A DNA stretch of 64,000 nucleotides, from contig MHBL01000055.1 in the NCBI GenBank assembly GCA_001803235.1, positions 18,913 to 82,912 on the forward strand. Direction: 5' to 3'. The stretch is from Lentisphaerae bacterium RIFOXYA12_64_32 (GTDB taxonomy: Bacteria > Verrucomicrobiota > Lentisphaeria > Oligosphaerales > YB12-FULL-65-16). The notes under the pieces were generated by a model, which was not told the origin of the DNA, did no database searches, and saw only the letters and a program-made list of their open reading frames with translations. How positions within the stretch are numbered: the first letter of the stretch is position 1; the number at the start of each line of letters is the position of its first letter. This document shows positions 9,655-19,300 of the stretch, piece by piece. The translations under genes were made by a program, and so were the position numbers.

Positions 9655-10836
9655 ATGAAATCGAACTGTTGCAGCAAGAAGTGGCTGATGGCTCTCGGTC
9701 TCGCATGGCTCGTGAGCCTGACGTCGCGGAGTTTGGCGGCCCCGCCGCTGCCACGCCTTCCTGAGCCCGTGTCAAACCTGCTCGGAGCACCACTGCCCAA
9801 CGTGGGCCACGGGCCGGGAATCCAGGTTCACCGGGACCAGGACGGCGCGGGGATAAGCGCAACACTGATGGCCGGCATCAAGGAAGAGAAAGTATGGTTC
9901 GGTCCGGTCAGCCTTCCGCCTGACGCCGGCACGCTCCGGTTCACCGCCGCCCTCACACTCATCGGCAAGCCCGGATGTCAGGTCTCCGCGGTATTCACAT
10001 CCGGAGGCGTGGCCCACGAGCCGCGTCCGATCCCCTTCTCGCGCCATGCCGCGCTGATCGGCAACGTGTTTCAGGACCTCTTCATCGCCGTACCTCCGCA
10101 AGCGGAAAGCATAAGACTTGAATTCCACTTCAGCGTCGTGGATGCCGAAGCGGAGGGGGGCTTGCGCCTGCGGTATCCGTGCCTCACCGCCGTGGCGCCA
10201 GCGGCCATCGAGCAGACTCCGGCCGAGGAGCATGTCATCTTCCGAAACCGATTCTCCCGGCCCGATGTCAGTGCGGATCTGATCAGAGGTGCGCCGGCGC
10301 CCTGGCCAGCCTGGTCCTGCCTCGAGCCCACGACGGAAGGGAAGGCCGGGCCGGGCCTGCGAACCGAGCAACCGCAAGACGCCGTCTCTTTCGTCCTGCC
10401 GTCACAACAGCTCGTCGCACGTGGAACGGTCGCGTTGTGGCTGCAACCGCTCTGGTCCCAAGGCGATGCGCGCCCGGCGGACATTCTCAAACTGACCCAG
10501 GGCAAGGGCGCAATCCTGATCCGAAAGAACCATGGTTGGTCGTTCCTCTTTGTCCTCTGGGATGCTGAACGCCGGACGCACGCCGTGTCCTGTGACCTGA
10601 AGACTTTCACCCGCGGGCAGTGGACGCGAATCGAAGCGGCGTGGGACGCCGAGAAGGGCATGGGCCTGAGCGTGAACGGCGTGAAGCTGGCAACCGAGGA
10701 TTGCACTTGGTCCGCACCGCCGCCGGAGCCGCTGGAACTGCGCCTGGGTCAGGGGCAGGACGGCGAAGGCCAGAGGGCGCCGTACGTTCTCGATGACGTG
10801 GAAATCCTGGTCGACACAAGACAGGGAGCGCTCTGA
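9655..10836 (+). CDS. Secreted LamG-like (concanavalin-fold) protein
   Basis: A 393-residue protein with a clear signal peptide (KKWLMALGLAWLVSLTSRSLAA). The C-terminal half looks like a laminin-G/concanavalin jelly-roll: GTVALWLQPL (about 256-265), a GQWTRIEAAWD strand and a closing LDDVEILVD. The N-terminal half is beta-rich and unassigned. GAGGAGG precedes ATG 9655 at good spacing. Its stop codon overlaps the next start (TGATG), so translation is coupled. It has no visible catalytic motif and is probably a carbohydrate-binding or accessory protein for the neighbouring GH20 protein. Confidence 0.85.
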   Translation: MKSNCCSKKWLMALGLAWLVSLTSRSLAAPPLPRLPEPVSNLLGAPLPNVGHGPGIQVHRDQDGAGISATLMAGIKEEKVWFGPVSLPPDAGTLRFTAALTLIGKPGCQVSAVFTSGGVAHEPRPIPFSRHAALIGNVFQDLFIAVPPQAESIRLEFHFSVVDAEAEGGLRLRYPCLTAVAPAAIEQTPAEEHVIFRNRFSRPDVSADLIRGAPAPWPAWSCLEPTTEGKAGPGLRTEQPQDAVSFVLPSQQLVARGTVALWLQPLWSQGDARPADILKLTQGKGAILIRKNHGWSFLFVLWDAERRTHAVSCDLKTFTRGQWTRIEAAWDAEKGMGLSVNGVKLATEDCTWSAPPPEPLELRLGQGQDGEGQRAPYVLDDVEILVDTRQGAL

Positions 10837-13800
10837 TGCAAAGTTTCAGGGGTCAAGGTTCAGAGGGCGGGGCTAGGGACCGGGTGTTCGGTGTTCAGTT
10901 CTGGATTCAGCATTCATCGTTCAGCATTCATCGTTCAGCATTCATCGTTCAGTCTCAAGCGGGTGTGCAGCGGCCCCGTCATTCGACCCCCACGACCCAG
11001 AGTCGCCGTGCGGCTTGCCACGCCGAAGTTGCCCCGAAACGAAGGCGGGAGCACGCCTCCCACATTCTTCCCCCACTCGACACTCGTCACCAGACACTCG
11101 ACGGTCAGCGTCGGGGGCGTGGTGGCCGGTTCGTGGCCGCAACGGCCGCCGCATGCCTGCTTCTGGCCGCCGGCCTGACCGCGGCGGAGAAGCCCTTTCC
11201 GCCCGTGCCGCAGTGGGAGAACCTCGGCACGGTCGATATCGTTCCGTGTCCGAAGCGGATCGAGTTCACCGGCGTCCTGACGTGCGGTGCGGAGTCGCCG
11301 TCAATCCTCTTCGTGCCGGACGCGGAACACCATGCCGAAACCGGCGCGGCGGAAATCGCCGCGCGGATCGCCGAACTCGGCGGCGCCGCCGCGCCACCTG
11401 TGTCCGTTCCCGATGCAGCGGCCGCCGTCAATGCGCTGACCGGCCCGGCGGTTCTCATCGGCTATGGTGCGGGCGACCTTCCCATGCCGAACGTCGAGCA
11501 TGAGTACCAGGGCGTTAGCGCCTGGGACGAGGAGCAGGGCTACGTCATTGCCCCGTGCCGGTTGAATGGTTGCGACACGGTACTCGTGTGGGGCCGCGAG
11601 CCGCTCGGCGCGCTTTACGGCTGCATCACACTGCGGCATCTGCTGTCGCGCGACGGTGACGCCGTCGTGCTGCGCACGGCTACGGTGGTCGACTGGCCTG
11701 ACTTCAAGCGCCGTATCACCAGCGGCTTCCAAGGCCCGCGCGACGACACGGAGCAATCCGTCGCCACGGCAGTCGAGACGGCAAAGCGGTTTGTTCGGCG
11801 CGCGGCCCTGCTGAAGTGCAACGCGGTCTCTCCCATGCCCTGGCCGCTGACCGACTATCTGCGCGAACGCGAGCTGACAATGCTCGAGCAACTCCTGCCT
11901 TACGCGAAACGCTACGGGGTCCGCTTTCACATCCTGCACTTCACCAGCGTCGGATGGGAGGCGCGCGACAAACACGACCCCAAGTACGCGACAGTGCCCG
12001 CCATGCGCGGCTACTACATGTCCTGGTCCCACAACGACCTGATCCGGGAAAGCATGGACCGGCTCAGGAATGAAGTCCGGCGCCTTGGCGGCAACGCGGA
12101 CTGGGCCTTCCACTATCCCGACATGTTCGAGGGTGGTTGGCCGCAGAGGTCCGCGCCGTGCCGGGAACGCTGGGGCGACGACCGGGCCGCGGCCGATGCC
12201 AGCTTCGGCAACAGCCTGTACCAGGCCGTCCACGGCGAGTCCGCATCCAGCCGGCTCGACCTGGTCAACTACCCGTACGGTATGAACCTCGACTACCCGG
12301 GCAACGCCAGAACGCGGCAGTACTTCGAGCGGCTCTCCGCCCTGCTGCCGGAGGACGTCCTGTTCTCGCGGCGCGAAGGGACACGCGATGCGTTCGCCTC
12401 GTGGTGGCGCCACATCCGGCAGCCGATTTGCGTGTGGTGGTCGCCCGAAACATTCTGGGGCGCGCGCGCCCTGGCCCCGGACATGGCCTTCGTCAAGAGC
12501 GCGTGGCGCGGCCACGCCGCCGATGCCGTTCTCGACTGCCTCACGGTACACACACGCCCCGTCCTGGATGTCTCCGGCTACACCTTCGCGGAATACGCCT
12601 GGAACGTGGCCGCGCCTGGATCAGGGATCTGGCAGCCCGATCCCGCCGCCGATACCAGCGAGCCCGCGTCGGGCGTGGTGGGCGACTACGTGAGCGACCG
12701 CGTGCTGGCGCCGGACGGCTCGCCGTGGACGCGCTGGACCTACTTGCAGGGGCGCTTCGACCCGCGTGCGTTCAACTACGATCTTGTTGAACGCTGCTGC
12801 CGTCTCATCTACGGTGACGCTGCAGCGCCGGCCCTGGCGGAATCGCTGCGATACGCGCCGCTCGTCGCCGAGCGCTACTGGCCCTCCGATCCGGTCATCG
12901 CCGCCGCGCTTGCGGAGTCCGCGGACCGCTCGTTCCAGGCCCTGGCGCCGTTGTGGGGCCGGAAAGAGCTGTTCCAGAAATCGCCGGGCAGCCAGGTCGA
13001 CACGTACCCGGTGTATGCGCAGATGCTGAAGGTCAACACCGACCTGCGGGCCATCCTCGGCGCACGGGCGGCCAAGCTCGCGGCAGATGCCAAGCTGGAA
13101 GAGGCCAGAAACGCGATCGATCGGGACGTGAAGCGCGTGGCGGCGCAAGCGGCGGCGGAGTCCGCAATCCAGGGCTTGGTTTTGATCGAGAAGCACCGCG
13201 AAAAGCTGCGTGAAGCGTATCAACGGTATGAACTTGAAGGGAAAGGCTGGTACTTGCTGCTCGCGGACGGCTACAAGAGACGCGACGATGTCGAGAAGAA
13301 GCTGGATGCATTCGTGGGCGGTTTCCGGCTCGTTCGTGAAGAGGCCGAGGTCTTGGTGACGACCGCCGCGTCGAGCGCACGCCGTCGCCAGGTTCTCGTT
13401 CCGGAGACAGCTCGCGAGTTCGCCATCGACGGAGACGCCGCCGAGTGGCCACTCCTCAACCCGATTCTCATCACGACAGAGACCTGTGCCGAAAGCGCGG
13501 CCATCCGGCCCGCGCCTCACGCAGACGCGGCGGCCGTCTGTTACATGGCGTGGGACAAGACATGGCTGTACGTCCTGGCCAAGGTCGTCGATGACGTCGC
13601 GCCCACCGCTGCCCAAGGGACGCGCACCACCGGGGACACACTCCATCTCTGGGTGAACGGCAATCACTACGCGGCGGGAACGGGACCGGATGGCGCGGCG
13701 AAGATCGAAACCTACGCGGGGCTTCCTCCGGCGGGCGCCGCGATCGCCATCCGGCCCGTGGCCGCCCACAGTCTGGCCCCGGACTTCTCCCTGCTCACCC

Positions 13801-14360
13801 ATGGACCCGCCGACATGGACGGGAAACCAGGCTACATCGCCGAACTCCGACTGCCATGGGAACCCACGCGCGTTCGCCCTGACCTCGATGCCACGTTCTG
13901 CCTGGCGCTCGGGCTCTGCGACCGGGACGACGGGGAGCAGGAAACGACCGAACTGGTCTTCCCGACGACCTACAAGCCGCTTGCCGCAGGAGGACTGCTC
14001 ACCGATTTCGCCGCCGCGCGACTGGCTGGAACATGCCCGGTCCGCTTCGAACTCGTCGACCTGCGCAAGGAAGACCGCACCATGCAACTGGGCACGGACT
14101 CGTTCATCCATGCACGTCTGGTCATCAGTGCTCCGGTCGACCTCACAGACTTGCGCGTCCGCTTCGCAGCCTTCGACGACGACGGCAAACCCCTCAAGTC
14201 CGGAACCCTTCCCGGTGTGCCGGGAATTTTGCGTCAGGGCAAGGCGTGGCAATCAGACCCGTTCGAGCTGAACGCCGGCCACGCGAGAGAGAACGTCCCG
14301 TTGGTGTTCACGCTAACCGCCAACGAAGCGGGCACTCGAACCGCAGTAACCGTCAAATAG
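10836..14360 (+). CDS. Secreted GH20-like/CBM9-like protein with repeat-encoded N-terminus
   Basis: A 1174-residue protein whose first ~99 residues are encoded by 7-bp-periodic repeats; a typical signal peptide (FVAATAAACLLLAAGLTAAE) only starts near residue 100. ATG 10836 has GGAG seven bases upstream and overlaps the preceding stop, so it is a credible start, but GTG 11133 would give a normal secreted protein. The mature part begins PQWENLGTVDIVPCPKRI, closely like the 16067-19300 protein (PEWENLRDIDIIPCPKRI). It then has a GH20b-like domain, a barrel-like middle (VDWPDFKRR, FHYPDMFEGG) without a recognisable Asp-Glu pair, a helical part, and a CBM9/DOMON-like domain from about 858 (FAIDGDAAEWPLL). 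It probably binds or degrades glycans; catalysis is unproven. Confidence 0.82.
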   Translation: MQSFRGQGSEGGARDRVFGVQFWIQHSSFSIHRSAFIVQSQAGVQRPRHSTPTTQSRRAACHAEVAPKRRREHASHILPPLDTRHQTLDGQRRGRGGRFVAATAAACLLLAAGLTAAEKPFPPVPQWENLGTVDIVPCPKRIEFTGVLTCGAESPSILFVPDAEHHAETGAAEIAARIAELGGAAAPPVSVPDAAAAVNALTGPAVLIGYGAGDLPMPNVEHEYQGVSAWDEEQGYVIAPCRLNGCDTVLVWGREPLGALYGCITLRHLLSRDGDAVVLRTATVVDWPDFKRRITSGFQGPRDDTEQSVATAVETAKRFVRRAALLKCNAVSPMPWPLTDYLRERELTMLEQLLPYAKRYGVRFHILHFTSVGWEARDKHDPKYATVPAMRGYYMSWSHNDLIRESMDRLRNEVRRLGGNADWAFHYPDMFEGGWPQRSAPCRERWGDDRAAADASFGNSLYQAVHGESASSRLDLVNYPYGMNLDYPGNARTRQYFERLSALLPEDVLFSRREGTRDAFASWWRHIRQPICVWWSPETFWGARALAPDMAFVKSAWRGHAADAVLDCLTVHTRPVLDVSGYTFAEYAWNVAAPGSGIWQPDPAADTSEPASGVVGDYVSDRVLAPDGSPWTRWTYLQGRFDPRAFNYDLVERCCRLIYGDAAAPALAESLRYAPLVAERYWPSDPVIAAALAESADRSFQALAPLWGRKELFQKSPGSQVDTYPVYAQMLKVNTDLRAILGARAAKLAADAKLEEARNAIDRDVKRVAAQAAAESAIQGLVLIEKHREKLREAYQRYELEGKGWYLLLADGYKRRDDVEKKLDAFVGGFRLVREEAEVLVTTAASSARRRQVLVPETAREFAIDGDAAEWPLLNPILITTETCAESAAIRPAPHADAAAVCYMAWDKTWLYVLAKVVDDVAPTAAQGTRTTGDTLHLWVNGNHYAAGTGPDGAAKIETYAGLPPAGAAIAIRPVAAHSLAPDFSLLTHGPADMDGKPGYIAELRLPWEPTRVRPDLDATFCLALGLCDRDDGEQETTELVFPTTYKPLAAGGLLTDFAAARLAGTCPVRFELVDLRKEDRTMQLGTDSFIHARLVISAPVDLTDLRVRFAAFDDDGKPLKSGTLPGVPGILRQGKAWQSDPFELNAGHARENVPLVFTLTANEAGTRTAVTVK
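10841..10952. repeat. Heptanucleotide-periodic array (16 x 7 bp)
   Basis: The 112 bp divide exactly into sixteen 7-mers. The last part alternates CATTCAT and CGTTCAG; earlier units are variants such as AAGTTTC, AAGGTTC and two GGTGTTC. It resembles the short tandemly repeated (STRR) heptamers described in cyanobacteria. It lies in frame inside the 5' end of the 10836 gene. Confidence 0.85.
11075..11102. repeat. Second heptamer array (4 x 7 bp)
   Basis: Units are ACTCGAC, ACTCGTC, ACCAGAC and ACTCGAC. The same unit type, as CGACAC-containing 7-mers, recurs at 63928-63955. It is immediately upstream of the signal-peptide-coding part of the 10836 gene. Confidence 0.75.
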
Positions 14361-14518
14361 CAGTCGCCAAGAATGAGAAATGGGCCGAAGCCAAAGGTAG
14401 CCGTGTCCGCCGGGATACTGCGGCTGGACCAGCTCGTCGGCCGTGATGGTAGTGTCAACTTAGGAATGAACGAAGCATGACTGACAAAGGGCAGCATGGG
14501 TTGAGCAGGAGGGTAAAC

Positions 14519-15952
14519 ATGTCTGACTACGTACTGAGAGAACGAAACGTACCACTGGATGATTCCTGGGATGTGATTGTCGTTGGCGGCGGTCCAGCCG
14601 GATGTGCCGCGGCAACGGCCGCCGCGCGGGAAAACGCTCGGACGTTGCTCCTCGAAGCGACCGGCGTCCTTGGCGGCATGGGAACGTCGGGCCTCGTACC
14701 TTGGTTCTGCGGCTACGACGATCGGGAGAAGATCATCGCCCGCGGCTTGGCGGAGCGTGTTCACTGCGCCCTTCGCGACCAGATGCCGCATCTCAGGGCG
14801 GAGATGGAGAAGAGCCCACTGACCGTTCCGGCCATCGATCCCGAGTTGCTCAAACGAGTCTACGACGAAATGGTCACCGGGGCCGGCGCCAAGGTCCTGT
14901 TCCATTGCCCGCTTTGCACCGTGGAGAAATCGGCTGAAGGAGTGCCGGATGCCATCGTCGTCTCCAGCAAGAGTGGGCTCAGCGCCTACCGGGCAAAGGT
15001 GTACGTGGATTGCACGGGCGACGGCGACCTTGCCGCGTGGGCTGGCGCCCCATTCGAGAAAGGCGATAAGTCGGGATGTCTGCAGCCGGCAACGCACTGC
15101 TTCATGATTTCGAATGTCGATGAGGCCGCGCTGGCGAAAGGACCGCGGATCCATTTCTACGATCCCGGCAGCCCCGTATGGCAAGCTTTGCGATCGGACA
15201 AGTACCCTCTCATTGTCGAGTTGCACTCGTGCAACATGAAGGTTGCACCCCGCACATTCGGTTTCAACACGGGGCATGTCTTCGATGTGGACAATACGGA
15301 CCCCGCCAGCACGTCCAGTGCCCTTCTGCAGGGGCGCCAGATGGCGGCGCAATACCGCAACGCCTTTGCCGAATACCATCCGGCCTTTGCCGATGCGGTA
15401 CTCGTCGCCACCGGCAGCCTTCTCGGTGTACGGGAAACTCGGCGCATCATCGGCGACTATGTCTTGACGGTCGATGACTATATCGCCCGCCGCAGTTTCC
15501 CGGATGAGATCTGCCGCAATGCGTACGGCATTGACGTGCATCGTTCCCGGGAAGAGAACCAGGAACTCACCAAGAAGAGTATTGCGGAGTTGAAGGAGTG
15601 GAACCGAGTCGCCACGCGAGGCCTGAACCGGGGTGAGAGTTTTGGCGTCCCGTATCGGTGCCTTACCCCAAGAGGCCTGATGAACGTGCTGGTCGCCGGA
15701 CGTTGCATCTCCACCGACCGCCAAACTAACGGAAGCGTCCGCATCATGGCTTGCTGCCTTAACACAGGTGAGGCCGCGGGCATTGCGGCGGCGATGGCGG
15801 CCGTTGATTCCGGGGATGTGCGCGCTGTGGATACAGACGAACTCCGAAGGAGACTCCAGGCACACGGCGCATTCTTGCCGAACCCTGAGGACAGCCGACC
15901 TGAAGCGTCAGCGGACGCGGAACAAGCCAAAGACCTACGCTCTCGATTGTGA
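14519..15952 (+). CDS. FAD-dependent oxidoreductase (FAD_oxidored family)
   Basis: A 477-residue flavoprotein with an N-terminal dinucleotide-binding fold: DVIVVGGGPAGCAAA, glycines 23-28, followed by LLLEATGVLGGMGTSG. A later VYVDCTGDGDLAAWAGAPFE and a C-terminal GRCISTDRQTNGSVR segment are typical of the FAD-dependent oxidoreductases common in PVC polysaccharide loci. No signal peptide, so it is cytoplasmic. ATG 14519 is chosen because AGGAGGG stands six bases upstream; ATG 14477 is less well supported. It sits between two paralogous GH20-like/CBM9 genes, suggesting oxidation of a sugar or sugar acid released by them. The substrate is inferred only from context. Confidence 0.9.
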   Translation: MSDYVLRERNVPLDDSWDVIVVGGGPAGCAAATAAARENARTLLLEATGVLGGMGTSGLVPWFCGYDDREKIIARGLAERVHCALRDQMPHLRAEMEKSPLTVPAIDPELLKRVYDEMVTGAGAKVLFHCPLCTVEKSAEGVPDAIVVSSKSGLSAYRAKVYVDCTGDGDLAAWAGAPFEKGDKSGCLQPATHCFMISNVDEAALAKGPRIHFYDPGSPVWQALRSDKYPLIVELHSCNMKVAPRTFGFNTGHVFDVDNTDPASTSSALLQGRQMAAQYRNAFAEYHPAFADAVLVATGSLLGVRETRRIIGDYVLTVDDYIARRSFPDEICRNAYGIDVHRSREENQELTKKSIAELKEWNRVATRGLNRGESFGVPYRCLTPRGLMNVLVAGRCISTDRQTNGSVRIMACCLNTGEAAGIAAAMAAVDSGDVRAVDTDELRRRLQAHGAFLPNPEDSRPEASADAEQAKDLRSRL

Positions 15953-16066
15953 TGAACGGTGTGTTCGGATCTCATATTCAGAATGCCGTTTCCGGTGTGG
16001 TTATGGGCGGTTGTTGGCGACGCGAAGGAAATGCTGCGTGTGGTCAAACTGCAGGAGATGTAACAA

Positions 16067-19000
16067 ATGAGAAACCGGATCTTGATGACTGTTCAAGTGG
16101 CGCTCCTGGCTCTCGGCATATCACATCTGTCGACCGGTGGCGATGAGATATTACCAGACAAGGATTTACCGAAACTGAAAACCAGTGCAGCTCCCGAATG
16201 GGAGAACCTGAGAGACATAGACATCATTCCCTGTCCGAAGCGAATCAGTGTTGATGGCTCGATCATACCGATCAACGGGTCTCTGGCGATTTGCGTTGGG
16301 GCATCTTCTTCCGAAAGGATAAAGACCGCCGCGCAGGATTTGCAGCAATTCATCAACGACAAGACCACGATCCAGGTGCCTATCATCAATACGGAGGACT
16401 CGACAAAGAACCTGATCCTCATCGGGACGTTCACCGATGACCCGCGACTACAATCCTATTGCGAAGCGGCAGGAATTGACGTGGCCGGTTTGGAGGCGCA
16501 AGGGTATGCCATTTTTCCACAACGACACGAAGGAATGACCCATGTTGTTCTAGCCGGAAAAGACGAGCAGGGCGCATACTGGGCCGCGATGACTCTCACC
16601 TATCTGATCACGAACGATTCGGTTCGCATCGCTCGAATCATCGACTGGCCGGACTTCAAGAACCGTGTCTGCGAAACGCTCTACGTCCCGACTGTGATGT
16701 TGCTCGATGCCCGCAGGGATGAAGCAACGCAACAGGCGGCGTGGAAACTCTTCGAGGAAGGCATACGTGAGGCGGCGCGCCTGAAGTATAATCACGCTCG
16801 CGGTTTTGTGGTTCTGAGGACTCAGCCGCTGACCGATTACCCACTGGATTACCGGGCGGACCTGTTGCGACAAATGGGTGAGCTCGCGAATAAGCGGGGT
16901 ATAAAGTTGTACTGCAATATGGTGGTAGCGATGGGAGTCGAGGGCGAGGAAGCCACATTGCCGCAACTCAAGGACTGCTTTGCGTGGCAACATGTGTATA
17001 CGACGTGGAGCGACGACACGCTCATCGATCGCGCCTGCGACAAGATAACCAGAATGGTGCAGATAATCGGGCCACAGGCGTATGACTTCCATTCGCCGGA
17101 TATCCCGCACCTGTGGTCAAAACTGCCGGACAATGACAAGAAGCGTTGGGGTGAAGACATCGCAGCCGCTCAGGCGTACGTAGCAAATCGAGTATGCGCG
17201 GCGGTAAAGGCCGGCAATCCGGAAGCGACGATGATCTACACCCTGCATCCCTACGGCATGGGTGCGATGGAGGATTCACCCGATTACCACGCGAAACTGG
17301 CAACGGTCGCCCGATTGAATGAGAAGCTGTCCGGCGAGATCCTCCTGCTTTGGCGGGAGGGCTCCATGGAGTCGGCGCAGCGAATCAGGCAAGCGGCGGC
17401 CAACCGAGCGATGGCGTATTACATACAGAACAGCTCATTCCATAGAAACAGGCTCGTCGGTGCAACCGCCAGAACCGCGAAATCGTTCTTGTTTGAGAAC
17501 AACGACGGTGACTTCTACTACGACAACTGCAACACCTCAACGCACCCGATTCATGGAGTACAGCTAGGCATTTTGGCAGAGTATTCCTGGAATACACAAG
17601 CACCCGGCAACCAGTTTCTGAGTCAAAGCGACGGCGTGATGTCGGTGAATGGAATCCCGTGGGGTGAGTGGGAGCGAACAAACGACCTCGACGGTCCCGT
17701 CGGCGAGATATTGGTACCGCGGACCTGCCGCCTGTATTTCGGGCCTGAAGTTGGCGATGCACTTGCATTGGCCTATGCCGCCGGCGGAACCTACAACATG
17801 GACGCGCTTGGCGGACCGGCAACCGTTCCGCCTGACAGACGGGCCAGGAATTCCGCCACCGTGGCGGAGCAATTGAGCAGGGCCAGCGTCGCACTGTCAA
17901 CTCTTTGGGGGCGGCCGAATGTTTTCAACGCCAGGTCCTACGGGACATATCAGTCGGTGTTCAAGTATGCATTCGTGTTCCAGCACCTGGAACGCATACA
18001 CTCCTGCCTGATGCAATTGTCCTGGATAGCCGAGACCGGCAAGGACGCCGAGAAGGTCGACGGGATTGCGAAGGAATGCAGGACTTGGATAGGGACGGCC
18101 AGGGAGGACATACGGGGGGGATATGATCGGTACGATCTTGCGAAGGTGCCGTTTGCCGCAATATACAGCGCGTCGCTCGGCGATCTGAAGGACGTCTACG
18201 GGAAGATCGACCGCTTGGAAGATGACCTCGAATGTAAGATGAAGCAAATAGAGACGTTTGGCGCCGGCAATATGGCGGCCATGTTGACGACCGTCGGCAT
18301 CCCGCCGGGGGAGCGTCCCGTGATCATCGACGGAAAGCTGGACGAATGGGATATGACGATCGCCGACATTCTTGATCACAGCTACTACAACAGAAAGGTC
18401 GGAACGCAGGGCATTAGCGGGACCAAGGATGTAATTGCGTACTGGGCGCCTGCATGGGATTCGGCAGGCCTCACCATTGCGGTCCAGATATTTGACGACA
18501 ATCTCTCATTTGCCAGCGGTGTACTGTATCAGAACGACGCCATCGAACTCTGGATCGACAAGGACCAATTCGTGTTCTCGTTGGACCGGGACGGCATTCC
18601 GGCCGTCGAGTCGTACGGGAGTTACAACAAGGCGAAGATACAATATGCCGCCCGGGTCGGAGACAAACCAGATCCCCTTCACCCTGACATGAAGTATTGG
18701 ACCGCGGAGATTAAGGTTCCGATCGAATGCCTGAAGACCAGCGCGGCGGTGGGAAACGGCTTCCACATGGCCATCGGTGTCGATGATGTCGATTCCGGAG
18801 AGAAAGCGAGTCAGTTGTTCTTCCCGGAGACCTATCGACATCTAGCCATGACGGTTGGCGCAACGGCGGAGAAGAATTTCGCGCGCGCGCTTTTCCAGAA
18901 GAAGGCCGATATTGGCGTCGCTCTAGTTGCAGGCAAAGTACATGATGACGCCAAAGCTGACGGAATGCATACGTGCATCGATGTGCAGTTTTCACTCAAG

Positions 19001-19300
19001 ACAACGGAGAAGGTAAGCGGAGTATCCGGCGAGTTACGGATCTGGGGCAAGGACGGGATCCATCGAAGAGCGGTTATCGCCCCGGTTGTGTTGGAAGGCG
19101 AGTGGAAGAACGCGGCTCCGGAACGGGTCGATACGGGTGAGTATTTTGAGCCCACGTGCGGGATAGATTTGATTGTTCGGGCGCCGGGTTTTCAGAAAAG
19201 CGTCACTATTCGTGATGGGAAGGCCCGATCCGGCTCGCTTGGGTATGTGTTGCGGAGCGCCAGCGGGCGGAGCGGCTTCGCGGCGCCACCGCGTGAGTAA
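16067..19300 (+). CDS. Secreted GH20-like/CBM9-like protein (paralogue of 10836-14360)
   Basis: A 1077-residue protein with a signal peptide at its start (RILMTVQVALLALGISH). The mature N-terminus PEWENLRDIDIIPCPKRI matches the 10836 gene product. A GH20b-like domain (about 60-200) leads into a barrel-like region that contains IIDWPDFKNR and DFHSPDIPHLW. Around 752 a CBM9/DOMON-like domain begins (VIIDGKLDEWDM). No clear GH20 Asp-Glu pair is seen. GGAG stands just upstream of ATG 16067. Its codon use is visibly more A+T-rich than its neighbours, which may reflect separate acquisition. It is expected to act outside the cytoplasm on glycans; activity is uncertain. Confidence 0.83.
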   Translation: MRNRILMTVQVALLALGISHLSTGGDEILPDKDLPKLKTSAAPEWENLRDIDIIPCPKRISVDGSIIPINGSLAICVGASSSERIKTAAQDLQQFINDKTTIQVPIINTEDSTKNLILIGTFTDDPRLQSYCEAAGIDVAGLEAQGYAIFPQRHEGMTHVVLAGKDEQGAYWAAMTLTYLITNDSVRIARIIDWPDFKNRVCETLYVPTVMLLDARRDEATQQAAWKLFEEGIREAARLKYNHARGFVVLRTQPLTDYPLDYRADLLRQMGELANKRGIKLYCNMVVAMGVEGEEATLPQLKDCFAWQHVYTTWSDDTLIDRACDKITRMVQIIGPQAYDFHSPDIPHLWSKLPDNDKKRWGEDIAAAQAYVANRVCAAVKAGNPEATMIYTLHPYGMGAMEDSPDYHAKLATVARLNEKLSGEILLLWREGSMESAQRIRQAAANRAMAYYIQNSSFHRNRLVGATARTAKSFLFENNDGDFYYDNCNTSTHPIHGVQLGILAEYSWNTQAPGNQFLSQSDGVMSVNGIPWGEWERTNDLDGPVGEILVPRTCRLYFGPEVGDALALAYAAGGTYNMDALGGPATVPPDRRARNSATVAEQLSRASVALSTLWGRPNVFNARSYGTYQSVFKYAFVFQHLERIHSCLMQLSWIAETGKDAEKVDGIAKECRTWIGTAREDIRGGYDRYDLAKVPFAAIYSASLGDLKDVYGKIDRLEDDLECKMKQIETFGAGNMAAMLTTVGIPPGERPVIIDGKLDEWDMTIADILDHSYYNRKVGTQGISGTKDVIAYWAPAWDSAGLTIAVQIFDDNLSFASGVLYQNDAIELWIDKDQFVFSLDRDGIPAVESYGSYNKAKIQYAARVGDKPDPLHPDMKYWTAEIKVPIECLKTSAAVGNGFHMAIGVDDVDSGEKASQLFFPETYRHLAMTVGATAEKNFARALFQKKADIGVALVAGKVHDDAKADGMHTCIDVQFSLKTTEKVSGVSGELRIWGKDGIHRRAVIAPVVLEGEWKNAAPERVDTGEYFEPTCGIDLIVRAPGFQKSVTIRDGKARSGSLGYVLRSASGRSGFAAPPRE

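Noticed and set aside
10905..10952. CRISPR array
   Set aside because: Repeat units are 7 bp and contiguous, without unique spacers of 30 bp or more.
12621..14252. 543-codon minus-strand frame
   Set aside because: Shadow of the GH20-like/CBM9 gene.
15949..16146. 65-codon frame after the oxidoreductase
   Set aside because: It overlaps the signal-peptide region of the next gene in another frame and has no ribosome-binding site or motif.
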